This document shows positions 1-12,800 of a stretch of 64,000 nucleotides of DNA, piece by piece. The stretch is from Meghimatium bilineatum. Its lineage: Eukaryota; Mollusca; Gastropoda; Stylommatophora; Philomycidae. Below the pieces are notes generated by a model that was not told the DNA's origin, did no database searches, and worked only from the letters and a program-made list of their open reading frames with translations. Location of the stretch: the NCBI GenBank assembly GCA_034231615.1, contig CM067322.1, positions 100,959,587 through 101,023,586 on the forward strand. The letters run 5' to 3'. Within the stretch, counting starts at the first letter, position 1. Each line of letters begins with the position of its first letter. The position numbers were made by a program, and so were the translations under genes.

Positions 1-38
1 CAATTCAAACATAAAGAAAATAACTCCTTAAATAAGCT

Positions 39-115
39 CCTTCTTCTTTCATTCTTAAACTCTTGCAGATTAACAGGATGTAGTCCAGAGAACATAATGA
101 ATTGTGTCATGGTTT
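39..115 (-). mobile_element. Truncated copy of the 165-bp SINE-like element
   Basis: On the minus strand it reads like the element at 21066-21230: GTTCTCTGGACTACATCCTG, then a shortened and diverged middle, then a GAAAGAAGAAGGAG tail. The first half is badly decayed. The same copy occurs at 14338-14414 in the duplicated block, so it predates the duplication. Confidence 0.6.
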
Positions 116-284
116 ACAGCTTTGCTGTGATATCTGCATCTTTAACTCCACCTCATAACCTCTCTAGTCACACTTTCGACATGAATGAATGGTAAACAGT
201 GATGCTATTCTTTGCATCCCTTTCAGGTCTCTGCAACACACGGATGAAATAAGCAAAGAAAAGAAAGAACAGTAGAACTCAAAA

Positions 285-645
285 CCAACAATTGGTAAAA
301 CACTAGAACCCACAGCAATAATTGGTAGAAACACTAGAACCCACAGCCAACAATTGGTAGAAACAGTAGAACACACAACCAACAATTGGTAGAAACACTA
401 GAACCCACAGCCAACAATTGGTAGAAACAGTAGAACACACAACCAACAATTGGTAGAAACACTAGAACCCACAGCCAACAATTGGTAGGAACAGTAGAAC
501 ACACAACCAACAATTGGTAGAAACACTAGAACCCACAGCCAACAATTGGTAGAAACAGTAAAACACACAACCAAAAATTGGTAGAAACAGTAGAACACAC
601 AGCCAACAATTGGTAGAAACACTAGAACACACAGCCAACAATTGA
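285..645. repeat. 32-bp minisatellite, about 11 units
   Basis: The core is CAACAATTGGTAGAAACA. Two alternating unit types, CACTAGAACCCACAGC and CAGTAGAACACACAAC, give a 64-bp higher-order dimer. The partner array at 14585-14878 is shorter by about one 64-bp dimer. The open frames through it are repeat by-products. Confidence 0.9.
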
Positions 646-769
646 CTGGGACACAGATTACATACTCTTAATTGGATGACAGAATGACAAGCAGAGCATG
701 TATGAGAATTCCCTTATTGCAGTGAATTTTAGTTCCTAATCAAGAATCAAGCTAAAGAAATCAACCTAC

Positions 770-889
770 CACAGGGGAATCTGAGCTGACAGAACATACT
801 TTGTTGGCATCCGACTTGACCTCAGCCTGAGTACAAGAACTCTGGGCGAAGGTCATAGCATAGAATCGGTAAATAACACCATTCACTAT
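770..889 (-). CDS. Cystatin gene, second-domain exon b, copy 1
   Basis: A 120-bp, 40-codon exon. The acceptor is TTCTAACAG and the donor is CCTGTG followed by gtaggt. It encodes IVNGVIYRFYAMTFAQSSC, a spacer, then KVCSVSSDSPV. With the preceding exon's final Q this makes the cystatin Q-IVNG loop. The strand that follows and the two cysteines fit the type-2 fold. The sequence is identical to the copy at 15005-15124. The next exon (a PW hairpin is expected) would lie beyond the left edge or has been lost. Confidence 0.8.
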
Positions 890-3800
890 CTGTTAGAATA
901 GAAGAAGCACAATTTATCATTTGTGTAGAAACAGATGTTTAAATATGTGTAAAAACAGATGTTTACATTTGTATAGAAACAGATGTTTACATTTGTGTAA
1001 AAACAGATGTTTACATTTGTGTAGAAAAAGATGTTTACATTTGTGTAGAAAAAGATGTTTACATTTGTGTAAAAACAGATGTTTATATTTGTGTAGAAAC
1101 AGATGTTTACATTTGTGTAGAAACAGATGTATACATTTATACTAAAATAAATATTAATGTATTTATATATCAATGATAGGTGGCATGAATCTGATTGTAT
1201 GTGCTATGATGTCAGAGAACTGCGATGAGATTGTATGTGCTATGATGTCAGAGAACTGTGATGAGATTGTATGTGCTATGATGTCAGAGAACTGCGATGA
1301 GATTGTATGTGCTATAATATAAATTACTTCTTATCTATTTAGTGAAGTTTTCTCACTTGTGGAAGTCATACATTACTTCACCTTATACAATTACATTTTT
1401 ACCTCCTGGGAAATAGGAGACATCTTTTCACAGCATAGCACATTGTTGAATGTTGGAGTTTTTTTGGTATGAAAGAAATCTGTCATGGCTTCCATACTTT
1501 ATTGTCTCGTGTGTACAGCTACTTGCACTAAACACTGCATTCTAATCTGTGCTGTCTTCACCGTAGACATAGTACTCAATTAGCAAGTACAATAATTAAT
1601 ACTCTATACAAGCAATCAAATTATAATTTTCAGGGTTATTTTAGTTTGATCTATAGATTGGCCCTGCAGTAAGCTGACATATATGCGAACTTGTGCATCA
1701 ATAGTTTATGGTATCCACTGCGAGTTCTAGAACAAATCCTCTAAACATAGAGAAGTTCCATCTGTAAACCACCTATTGCATTTCATAAACCGTCTGACAA
1801 TGTGTGGGAATGGAAAATCATAAACCGTCTGACAATGTGTGGGAATGGAAGATCATAAACCGTCTGACAATGTGTGGGAATGGAAGATCATTAGCTTCGC
1901 CACAAAATTAAAATTCTATCAGGCCATTGTGCTCACTACTTTGCTATATGCTTGTGAGACATAGACAATGAACAGCAGACACACCAGAGTGTTAAATCAC
2001 TTTCACATATGCTGTGTCCGCAAACTTCTCAGAATGAAGTGACAAGATAGATACCTGATACGGAAATCCTCATTAGTGCCAATATCTGAAGTAGTCATAC
2101 AACACTGAAGAAAGCCCCACTAAAACAGATGATGTATTGTGAGCTCCTTAAGGAAAAATGACTGGTCAGTGGTCAGAAGAAACGCTTCCATGACTCTCTC
2201 AAAGTCTGTGTAAAGAGCTTCAACATTGGCGTCACATCCTGGGAGAATATCACTCCGAAACATGCAGTGTGGTGTAGCAACACTACTAGTAAAAGGTGCT
2301 CATATCACCCAGAAGCATCAAATATTACAGACACTGAGAAAATTTGCTGCCCAAAAAAACAGAACAACAAATACACAGATGACCACTAATTACCATATAC
2401 ATGTCTCAAATGCAGGAGGGGATTCTATGCCAAAATTCAACTTGACTGTTCAGTTATCACAGCACACATCAGTGAGATAAAACAACAATTAAACTGTTGT
2501 CATCAGCACCTACAATGGTTGGATATTATTATTATTATAATATACATACATATTACTTTCTTTAGTCACCTTCTTTGAAATACTTGGAAAGAAAACAGTG
2601 AACATATTCTTTATACTCTGAACTACAAGTCCCGTCCCCAACTCAAAATAGTTACAAGCTTTGATGTGATTGGATACATCCATACAAAATTGTTCCAAAC
2701 TTTGGGGTGCAAAGAGTACCACATTGCTCTCAGTGGACCCAGGGTTAGCAGATAACCAAGATCCCAAAAGTACATCCTCGTGGTACATCCTGGAAACAGA
2801 AGTATGCTGCTAGCGCTGCTTCTAGCAAACACTTTTGGGATCATGTCCGTGAATTTGGAGGTTGCAGATGGAATAAGAATTGACTGCAACAGAGAAGCAA
2901 TATCTCTGACACCTGTGCCAACACATAAAAAGTCACAGTCGACATAGTGATGCAGCTCAGTCAGGTTCAAGCATTGGAGGTTTGGAGAACATAGTCACAA
3001 CAGGCAAGATTGAAGGCAACAGAGGGTGACAATATGAGAAAATATATAGAAAGTTTGACAACATGGCATGGCAGGGAAACAACAACAAGCTTGATACATA
3101 ATACTGGAGACAGAAATCTGTGGAGAGCCATGATCTCCGAAGCCAGCCGACATGGCACCTGATGATGATGATCTTAGAGAATTGGAGACTTCTTCTCAAA
3201 GTACAACATATCTCAGAGAGTTAGATTCTCCTGAGTATGAAAAAGGAGCTCTGATGAAATCTGAAATATCACATAAGAAACAAGAGCTACACTGCTTGTT
3301 GTTCTAGGAATTAAAACTCACAAACAAGCTAAAACTTACCTGTTTAGTGACAATGCTAGAAGCTGTGGCCTTCAGGTAAAATACACTGTTGCTTTTGGCA
3401 TTGAGTTTGCTCTCCACGAATGAGACAGCCTGTTGGACATCAGGATCGGAGAAATGAACAGTCTGTGCACCTCCAACAAGCTGACGAGCAACTGGAACCT
3501 GATTATAATTGAATATTCATTAATGGAAGTCAATAACAAATGAGACTGCTGTAAAACTGTAAAATAATATACTTATGGAAAACACAAGATATCAGCTTTG
3601 CAATGAATGCACAGACTATCAGACTATAGGGTGCAGGTAAGAAAAATATAAACAACAGTATACAAGATATTGTGGGTATGAAAATTTCAACCTTAAAGTC
3701 TTTTTTTAAGAAAATACAAGACAAACAGTAATAATAAAGGCACTATCATAAAAGCATTAGATGGCAGACATTTAACAGCAGAGACATTCGAGGTAACAAT

Positions 3801-6800
3801 GATGTAAAATAACTACAGTTGAAATTAATGAAGGTAATTAAAAAACATGACATTGCAATGATATAATATAAGATTCAAAATATAGACATCTCCGGCATGT
3901 GTTCTCATACTTCTATTGATTAGCACGGGTACTATGGAAACTTAAATGTACCGTGTCATGAATAGATAACACTAATGATAATGTATTATGGTTTGTTACT
4001 AATAAAAATTAGTGAACAATATTACTAAGAAAAATTAGTTAATAATGTTACTAAGAAAAATTAGTTAATAATATTACTAAGAAAAATTACCGGGTAGTTA
4101 ATAATGTTACTAATAAAAATAATAAATAGTAAAAATAATAAATGTAAAATATTTTAATGAAAAATAACAAACAATGGAACTAGGATTTTTTTCTACTTTT
4201 ATGGTCACATAGTGACCTTTGTCACATAGCAACAATGAACATGAATCAAACACAAACAATACAATGGAAGTGTCTCTCCACTGCATTCCATTGTATTATC
4301 CTTTAGTATAAGTAAATACCCCAAAAATTAATGCACAGCAACAGGCTAAACATTTAGCCGCAATCACTGGGAACCTCTAAACCATACACGAAATTTTAGC
4401 TGAAGGTACTGTAAAGGTTAAAAGAGAGTAGGCGCCATCATATTTAATTTTAGTGGTATTATGATCACAGTGCAACCCCCGTTGCGCCAATTAGTGCCTA
4501 CCTGTGTGATTATTTCCCTTGCCTATGTTTATCAGTTTATGTTTATTATTTATTAATTTAAATATAATTATATTTAGAGTTAGAGTTAAGATTAGTTATG
4601 TAAAACATTAGTTATGTAAAACATTAGTTATGTAAAACATTGGTTGTGTAAAACATTAGTTGTGTAAAACATTAGTTGTGTAAAACATTAGTTGTGTAAA
4701 ACATTAGTTGTGTAAAACATTAGTTGTGTAAAACATTAGTTGTGTAAAACATTAGTTGTGTAAAACATTACTTGTGTAAAACATTACTTGTGTAAAACAT
4801 TAATTGTGTAAAACATTAGTTGTGTAAAACATTAGTTGTGTAAAACATTAGTTGTGTAAAACATTAGTTATGTAAAACATTAGTTGTGTAAAACATTAGT
4901 TGTGTAAAACATTACTTGTGTAAAACATTACTTGTGTAAAACATTAATTGTGTAAAACATTAGTTGTGTAAAACATTAATTGTGTAAAACATTAGTTGTG
5001 TAAAACATTAATTGTGTAAAACATTAGTTGTGTAAAACATTAATTGTGTAAAACATTAGTTATGTAAAACATTAGTTGTGTAAAACATTAGTTGTGTAAA
5101 ACAGTTATGTAACCCCTAGCCATTAAAAACTGAATATTTCAATTAATTTTTTATATAATATTTAGATCAATAACCACAAAAATACATAGGTTGACACTAA
5201 TGGGAAACAAGAATTAAAACACAGGGGGGGGGGGGGGGTTGGACTTTGATCATAGTTTATTTAACTTTTCATTGAGGAGGGAGAGGGACCAAACATACCC
5301 ATCTGCTATGCAAACTAAAACAACAGTGAAACAAGTCTTCTCATGTCTAGCAGTCTTTACAAAAACCGTCTTTCCACATTTTCATTCCATCATGCAATTT
5401 TAATGAAAATCTAAAAGCCAAGCTAAATTTTGACATATTCCATTCATTGATCCGGCTTGGAATTTACCATAATAGTTGATACTATCACAGCTATCAACTT
5501 TTGTTTCTGAAACAGAACGGAACGAATGAGTGAATGAATCTGATATCTTGGAACACTATGGTACCTAATGGTCACAAATGTTATGAGGTTAGCAATGCCT
5601 CAGGGAAGAAGTCACACTGACTACTGGCAGAGTGGGGAAAATTAAAGAAATGACCTTACCTACCGTTGCTATAGTTTGTGTTATTTTTTCCACGTCCATT
5701 CACAGTGTTAATGTTACTCAGTGTATCTACAGTACACAAATACTAGTAACGTATTTTTGTTGCTAGGCCTACTATATACATCGTTTAATTTATATTGTAA
5801 GATTTTGTTTGCCTCCGAGACCTAGGTAGTGTAGGGAGGCCTAAAGTTAAATAATAGAATAATATGGTATTTGTTTATGTATGCCTAAATCTGATCTTTA
5901 GAACTTATCTTTGCATAATTTTTTTTATAGTTTATAGTCGGATCATCGGATCATTTTTTATAGTCGTCGGATCATCATCACTGCAAACTGGACACATCCA
6001 TAGTTGCTCCGATCTCTCCTTGAGTGTATCCGCCATTACACTTCTGCTGACAGTACCGGTCCTATGCTGGTTGACCATCATTCTTCTGCACCCTCCAAAA
6101 TGTTCACCTCTAGCAACACCGCATTTCAATCCCTGATCTTTAATCCTGGACATTGAAAAGGAATCATCATCCACATTAGTCTCACTCTCGCGTGTTAAAT
6201 CTTTTAAGGAATTCAAAACGTCAGCACGATCCATTGCCCCATCGCCCTCTGTCACAATGGCGCATGATGCCAGTTGATCCGCTCTTTCATTGCCTCGAAT
6301 GCCAACATGTCCCAGCACGAAAATAAATGTAACCACTTTCAGACTCGCCTTTCTCAAGGCCTCAATCGACTGTTCGCGAACGAGACCCAATTGTACCTTC
6401 TTAATCATACTCATAGAGTCACTCAATATGCAAACCGCTGTTACCTTCTGTGTACGTAGCCACTCAAACGCCCTGGTCACCGCCATAGTCTCCATGGTCA
6501 TACTACTCGTAGTGACCGCAAAGGCACCACTCTCCTCCTTGATCGTTTTACCTACGCAATGAGCTGTGAAGGCCCATGCACTGCGAACATGCATAATCAC
6601 AGATCCATTAGTGTATATAATCACATCCTCCTCTTTGGTATCCGCACTGACCAAAGCCTTCACTTCTTTTTCCACAGCTGTGGGACACCATTCTCTGCAT
6701 TCCCTGCTAAGTTATTTTACTACTCTCAAACAAGTTTCGAAATCCGTTCAATCTTCCGGTCAAAATGGTGGATAACAACACAAGTTTTTTGTGTGTCGCT

Positions 6801-9800
6801 TACAGTTTCACTTGAACAATGGATATATTCGTTGTTTTCAATTAGGAGACTGTGTGGTGATGTGCTGTTATTCTCTGACAGGGAGGTCCACTCAATAAGA
6901 TCTCCACTCGGCGATAACGGAGTGCGTGCATCTGAGCGGAAGTTTTCGTGAGTGTAATCGCCGTTACACAGTTTGAAAAATAGCGACCAATATCAAGCGG
7001 CCTAAACGAGGTGGCTTAAAAAGAAAAAGTCACGAGATCGAAAACAGCTAGGCTAATAATTAAAAACGTGCGTGATCTGTTTTGGAATGTGGCCAGTGTA
7101 CACAAGCGTAGACCAGAACTAGAAAAGATGTGTTATGAGGCTGACGTCATTGCATTGCAAGAAACACAGCTAGGTGAAAGTGGTAATATCAGGATAGCCG
7201 GATTTCAGTGTTTCTGCAACAGGCGACACCTTGGACAGGCAATCTTAGTACGCGAGGGTTTTAGTGTATGCAAGGTCGATATGTCCAAGTGGGATAGAGA
7301 CAATATCGAGTTACAGGCAGTGAGAGTCCAGAAGGTCCAGCACCCATTCATGATTGTAAATGTGTATGCCTGCAACACGAGCGTTGATCTTCAGGGTTGG
7401 AAAATCCTATGGGAGATAATGGAACAGGAAAAGCAGATCCTCTTCTGTGGTGACTTCAATGCGAAAGGTACATCATGGGGCAATAATGCTTGGAACAAAC
7501 AGGAAAGAGAGCTTGAGGAGGCCCTGACAGATACGGATCTGGTGTGTCTTAACGTTGGCCGTATAACAAGGATGGCAATCAGGGATGGTGATGATGATAG
7601 TGCTATCGACATGGCATTGGTGTCATCTGCTTCTGTGGCTATCTGCAAATGGGACGTGATGGGGCATCATGGCAGTGACCACATCACATGTGTTGTCCTC
7701 TTGAAAAATGACAAAAGTAAGCAGATACGGCCAAATGTAAGATCATTTATGATCGCAGAGGAGTGGATGTTGTGAGAAGAATTCGACAAGACAAACGTAA
7801 GGCTCAAGTAGTGGGAAATCAGGTGTGGGATAAGCCCTCCTGGTGGAACGAAGACGTGCAAAGGGCATGGAGCGTGAAGCGGAAAGCAGTAGCACTATGG
7901 CAAAGAGCAAGAAAACATGTTGTGACTCAGCCCATGGAGGTCGCATAATGGAAACGGAAGAAAGATATCTTAGTCCAAACATTCAAAGATATTGCAAAGT
8001 CAGAAAAGGCGTCAAAATGGGACGAATTTTGCCAGGCGATCACATGCGAAAAGTCACTAAAATTGTTCTGGAGTTTATACAAATGCATGAATGGTCTGAC
8101 AAGACGCGTTACTATTGCCGATTTCCAAAGCGACGATACCGTCTGGCAGAGGACGAACGAGACAAAAGGTGCGGCGTTGCTGTCACACTACACCGCACAA
8201 ATTGGTACGAGAAATTTGGAGGCACATCAAGAAATCAGGAAAACGATTACAGACACGTGTAAGTACTTGAGCGTGTAAAACCATATGATAATAACAGTTG
8301 AAGAAATAAAAAAGGCGCTGAAAAATACCAAAAAAAAACACTGCACCAGGGCAAGATGGCATTAGATACGATGACATTAGTCGGAGAACGGATGAGGAGT
8401 TGGGAGAGTTGGCGGACATGTTCAATAATAGCCTTCTAAAGGGCACAGTGAAAGAAGACTGGTTGCACAGCTATTTAGTTCCACTACACAAACCTGGGAA
8501 GGATCACACCAGGATACAAGGCTACATAATAATAACAATGCAGAATACAATAGGCAAGCTTTTGGGGAAAATTGTGGCCTGGAAGGTATCGTGTTATCTT
8601 GAAAGAAATAAGTGTTTACCAACTTTGTTAGGAGGGTATCGCCCAGGAAAGAAGACTTTTGAGGGGTTTTTGAGGGGTTCGATTTGCGCATGGAGACATG
8701 TAGGGTCGCAATAGACCTTGAGGATGCGTACAATAGGGTGTCCTTGGATATCTTGATGGACCAGCTGTTAAATCTTGCAGTAAATTATTTTGTCGTGGGG
8801 TGGGTTGGCGCCGCCCTGATGCACAGGATAGTAGTTCTTAAGTGTGGTAACTGGATATCTTCACCAACGGTTATTAGCCAGGGTCTGCCACAGAGATCGC
8901 CTTTATCTCCTGTACTTTTCAATGTATACACAGTACATATCGCTGGCAATCAAATCACAGGTGTTGGCAGAACGATGTCATATGCCGATGATATCCTGGT
9001 GTATAGACAGGGCAGAAATCGAGAAGAGTGCGTCGTGGAACTACAGAAGGAGCTGGACAGACTGACAAATTGGTGTCGAGATACGGGAGCAGTGGTTAAT
9101 CCCTCTAAGGCATTCGTGGCATGGTTTCCCTTGAACAATGCGATATCTGGGTGTGTTTTTTGACAGAAGCCTGAGTTTCAGGGAACATGTTGACAACATT
9201 ATCATAAGGGCCGGCAAAGTCTTAGCAGCAATGAAGGTTATGGCTGCTGCGCAGTGTGAGCAGAGGTTGTTAGTTCTTTTGTACCAGGGTTTGGTTGTGG
9301 CTGTGGTGGAATATGCACTGGCAATTCTGACTCTTAGCCAAACTCAGATCGAAAGACTGGATAGAATCCAGAATGCAGCAATGCGTATCATACTGGGATG
9401 CACAAGAGACACATCGACAAGAGCTATGCGATACCTACTTGACTGCCCAACAGCTGAGAACAGATTACAGTATTGCCGTGCACGGGCGTACCTTCAAATA
9501 TATGCAGATAAGGAACACCCTTTGCATTCAGAAATACAGAACGTTAAAGGCAGCAGACTCAAGATAGTGAGGTCGTGGATGGGACATGCTGATGATGTCA
9601 TACAAAGCGCGTGCAAATTGCAGGATGTGACAGCAAGTGCGGAATGGATAAGTCTACCCACGGATTTCTAATACTTTTATGATAATTTGTATGGTATTAA
9701 AGTTGTAAATCTGCTGCTGAAAAATACTAATACAGAACAACAAATACAATATCAAAAAAATCATTGTGAGTGTCGTATGTTTGTTCTGTCACACATGATG

Positions 9801-12800
9801 CTGGTAATAAAACATTACGCTTTATTTACGGCATATATAAATATATTTTTTATATACTAGATCTGTAATAAAATATAAATTATATTTTATTAAGTAATAA
9901 TATTAGGTCTGGCTCTGTGACAGAGTGGTACAGATTGAACTATTGAACGTATTTATAATTGCCTAGAAAATAATAATCATCATCAAGTGCCGCCTCTACA
10001 ACGAAGTCGGCTGTAACATCCCCTGCCTCTTGTTTTGGTGGTGCACTCTGATAGACTGTAACCTGTCCATCTTGTGAAGCTACTCTCCCACTTGTATCTC
10101 TTCCTACCTCTGTAATTTGTTTAGATGTTACTATTTTCCTCATGTCGTTGAAGGTACTTTTAACCATTCCTATTCTCCTTTTAACTTCTGTTTCACATCT
10201 GCCGTCATTTGTGGCTATGTGTCCAAGATATTGATGTTTTACTATTTGTAGTTTCTCTCCATGTATGTTTATGTTTAGCTCTTGTACTTCTGAGTCTTTG
10301 CTGATTATCATGGTTTTTGATATTTATATCCAGTCCATATTTTTGAATAGAATATTCCTAGTCTAGAAAAGTCCATATTCCTAGAAGATCACTACATTAA
10401 AAAAAAGGCTGGGTTATGGCTACGTCCTGAATACAACCTATTTTTTTATATTAGGGCCTAAATCAGATTTGTGTATTTATTGGCAGTGTGTAACAAAAAC
10501 ATCTGCTAAAGGAGTTTGTTGTGATGCTTGGTGTTGTCATTCAAACCCTTTTTTGTGACGACAAGGTCGTAGATAGGAGGAGGATGTTCACACACCCTCC
10601 CAGCAAAACAGATTATGAATTTGAGCAGGCTACTGTTAGCTGACATGGCCAAAAAGGGTGATGGACAAACCCGAAGGACCTTTTGTTATTTTATTTTTTT
10701 GGTGTGTGCACGTGTGGGTGGAACCACCCTCAACATTGTGTATGTTTTTTCAGAACTTTTTGTGTGGTTTTTAAGGAAACAGATCAAAACACCCTTAAAT
10801 CCATTGCACTAGAGACTATCAACTCCTATCCCAAGGACTGGATTCTAGCAGACACAGATGGGTCAGTCTTCAAAGCCACCATCAATGCAGGACCTACCTG
10901 GCATAGAACCTACCTGGCAAAACATTAATAGAGTTTCTGCACCTTGTGAAGAGTTTTTCAACAACTATGATGCAGAAATAACTAGTAATATTCACAGACT
11001 AATATTCACATAGTAATATTCAATATCCATGTCTGCTTCACAAGCCCTTGAAAACTGGAATCCAACAGCAGAGAAAACTATAAGCAACATACTTCAAGCT
11101 ACAAACATACCTACATCCTATGTCATCAATACTACACTACAGTGGAAACCAGGCCACACAGGAATCAGCAGGAATGAAAGTGCTGATAAACTGACAAAAA
11201 AGGGAGCAAGTATGTCCCAACCAGGAATTCACACCAACCTTAGAACAGCTCAACACATTATCCGCAACAACTGTAGACAATAATGGATGGAACGCTGGAT
11301 CACTGGCACAAACGGAAGAGTGATATATACAAATATGTCCCAAGCAGATCAACATAAACAGCATAAATAGACTACAAATAGACGCAAAGATCAAATCATA
11401 ATATTTAGGCTACGAACAACATATGTACAACTTAACAAACATCTACAAAGAATACCGCAAACCATGTACCATACTACAACCACTGCAACAGACAAGTGGA
11501 GGAAACAGTAAAACACTACCTTGTTGAATGCCCTGCACTACAAGACCTACGCAAACAGCTGTTACCACCAAACCTCTTCATCACTAACACCCTTTATACA
11601 GAATCAACACAGCTGAAGAAGACATGCACCTACCACCACCAGGCACAGGGAAGAAAGAATGAAATCTCTCCACCCGGAGATCAGATAAGTAAGTTCAGAA
11701 TAAACTTAAATAAAACAAACAAGAGAATTAAAAAAAGGCAACATAATTATTTAGTGTATTTTTACAGTTTATTTGGCATGGTTAAATTAATGTACATCTA
11801 TCATTACAAACACATGCCCAATCTGGCCATCAGAACTGTGACATCATGATTTTTCTGAAAATAAACACAGTTCAAAGATTATGGGGAGGTAATTATTTAT
11901 AAGTTATAGGTTGAACTTGTAACCATGTATAAAAAGTGTTCAATGAACTTGTAACCATGTATAAAAAGTGTTCAATGAACTTGTAACCATGTATAAAAAG
12001 TATAAAATGAACTTGTAAACATGTATAAAAAGTGTTACATGAACTTGTAACCATGTATAAAAAGTGTTCAAAGAACTTGTAACCATGTATAAAAAGTGTT
12101 CAAAAAACTTGTAGCCATGTATAAAAAGTGTTACATGAACTTGTAACCATGTATAAAAAGTGTTCAAAGAACTTGTAACCATGTATAAAAAGTGTTACAG
12201 TATATCAAATGTTTCCTGAACTAACAACTTACATTTGACAGGGGGGCCGCAACGCTCACTATTGATTGTGTATTCTGGTGTCTCTCCTTTGTTATGGTAG
12301 ATCTCGTATGAGCATAACAGTTGCTGCAAGTCAAAAGTACAGGATACTTCATTACACAAAAATAACAGTTGCTGCAAGTCAAAAGTACAGGATACTTCAT
12401 TACACAAAAATAACAGTTGCTGCAAGTCAAAAGTACAGGATACTTCATTACACAAAAATAACAGTTGCTGCAAGTCAAAAGTACAGGATACTTCATTACA
12501 CAAAAATAACAGTTGCTGCAAGTCAAAAGTACAGGATACTTCATTACACAAAAATAACAGTTGCTGCAAGTCAAAAGTACAGGATACTTCATTACACAAA
12601 AATCATCCAGTTTTTATATATACTTTGTTAAAGAGAGACTGTCAATCAATCAAGCCCTTGGGCTTCCTATGGTTTTTACAAATACTCACCTTGTACATGC
12701 CATGGACAAGGATTTTGTACACATCCTCTGGGTATATATGCCATGGACAAGGATTTTGTACACATCCTCTGGGTATATATGCCATGGACAAGGATTGTGT

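Larger units (their letters stand above)
1..5700. repeat. Segmental duplication, copy 1 (partner 14300-20615)
   Basis: This stretch realigns almost base for base with 14300-20615; the first base here matches 14300. Point differences are few. Length differences sit mainly in the tandem arrays (32-, 36- and 16-bp units, poly-G). Copy 1 lacks the 892-bp TTAA insertion found in copy 2. Similarity fades just after position 5688, with a short further match near GTCCATTCA. The left end of this copy lies outside the window, so the repeat unit is inferred to be about 14.3-14.9 kb in direct tandem. Confidence 0.95.

Noticed and set aside
2623..2970. Minus-strand 115-codon frame
   Set aside because: Broken by indels in the duplicated copy and without any domain.
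5224..5238. Poly-G length difference as a functional G-quadruplex switch
   Set aside because: Homopolymer length is unreliable in assemblies; no supporting context.
9908..9935. tRNA-like A box (GGCTCTGTGACAGAGTGG)
   Set aside because: No B box at the right distance; could be a truncated SINE or chance.
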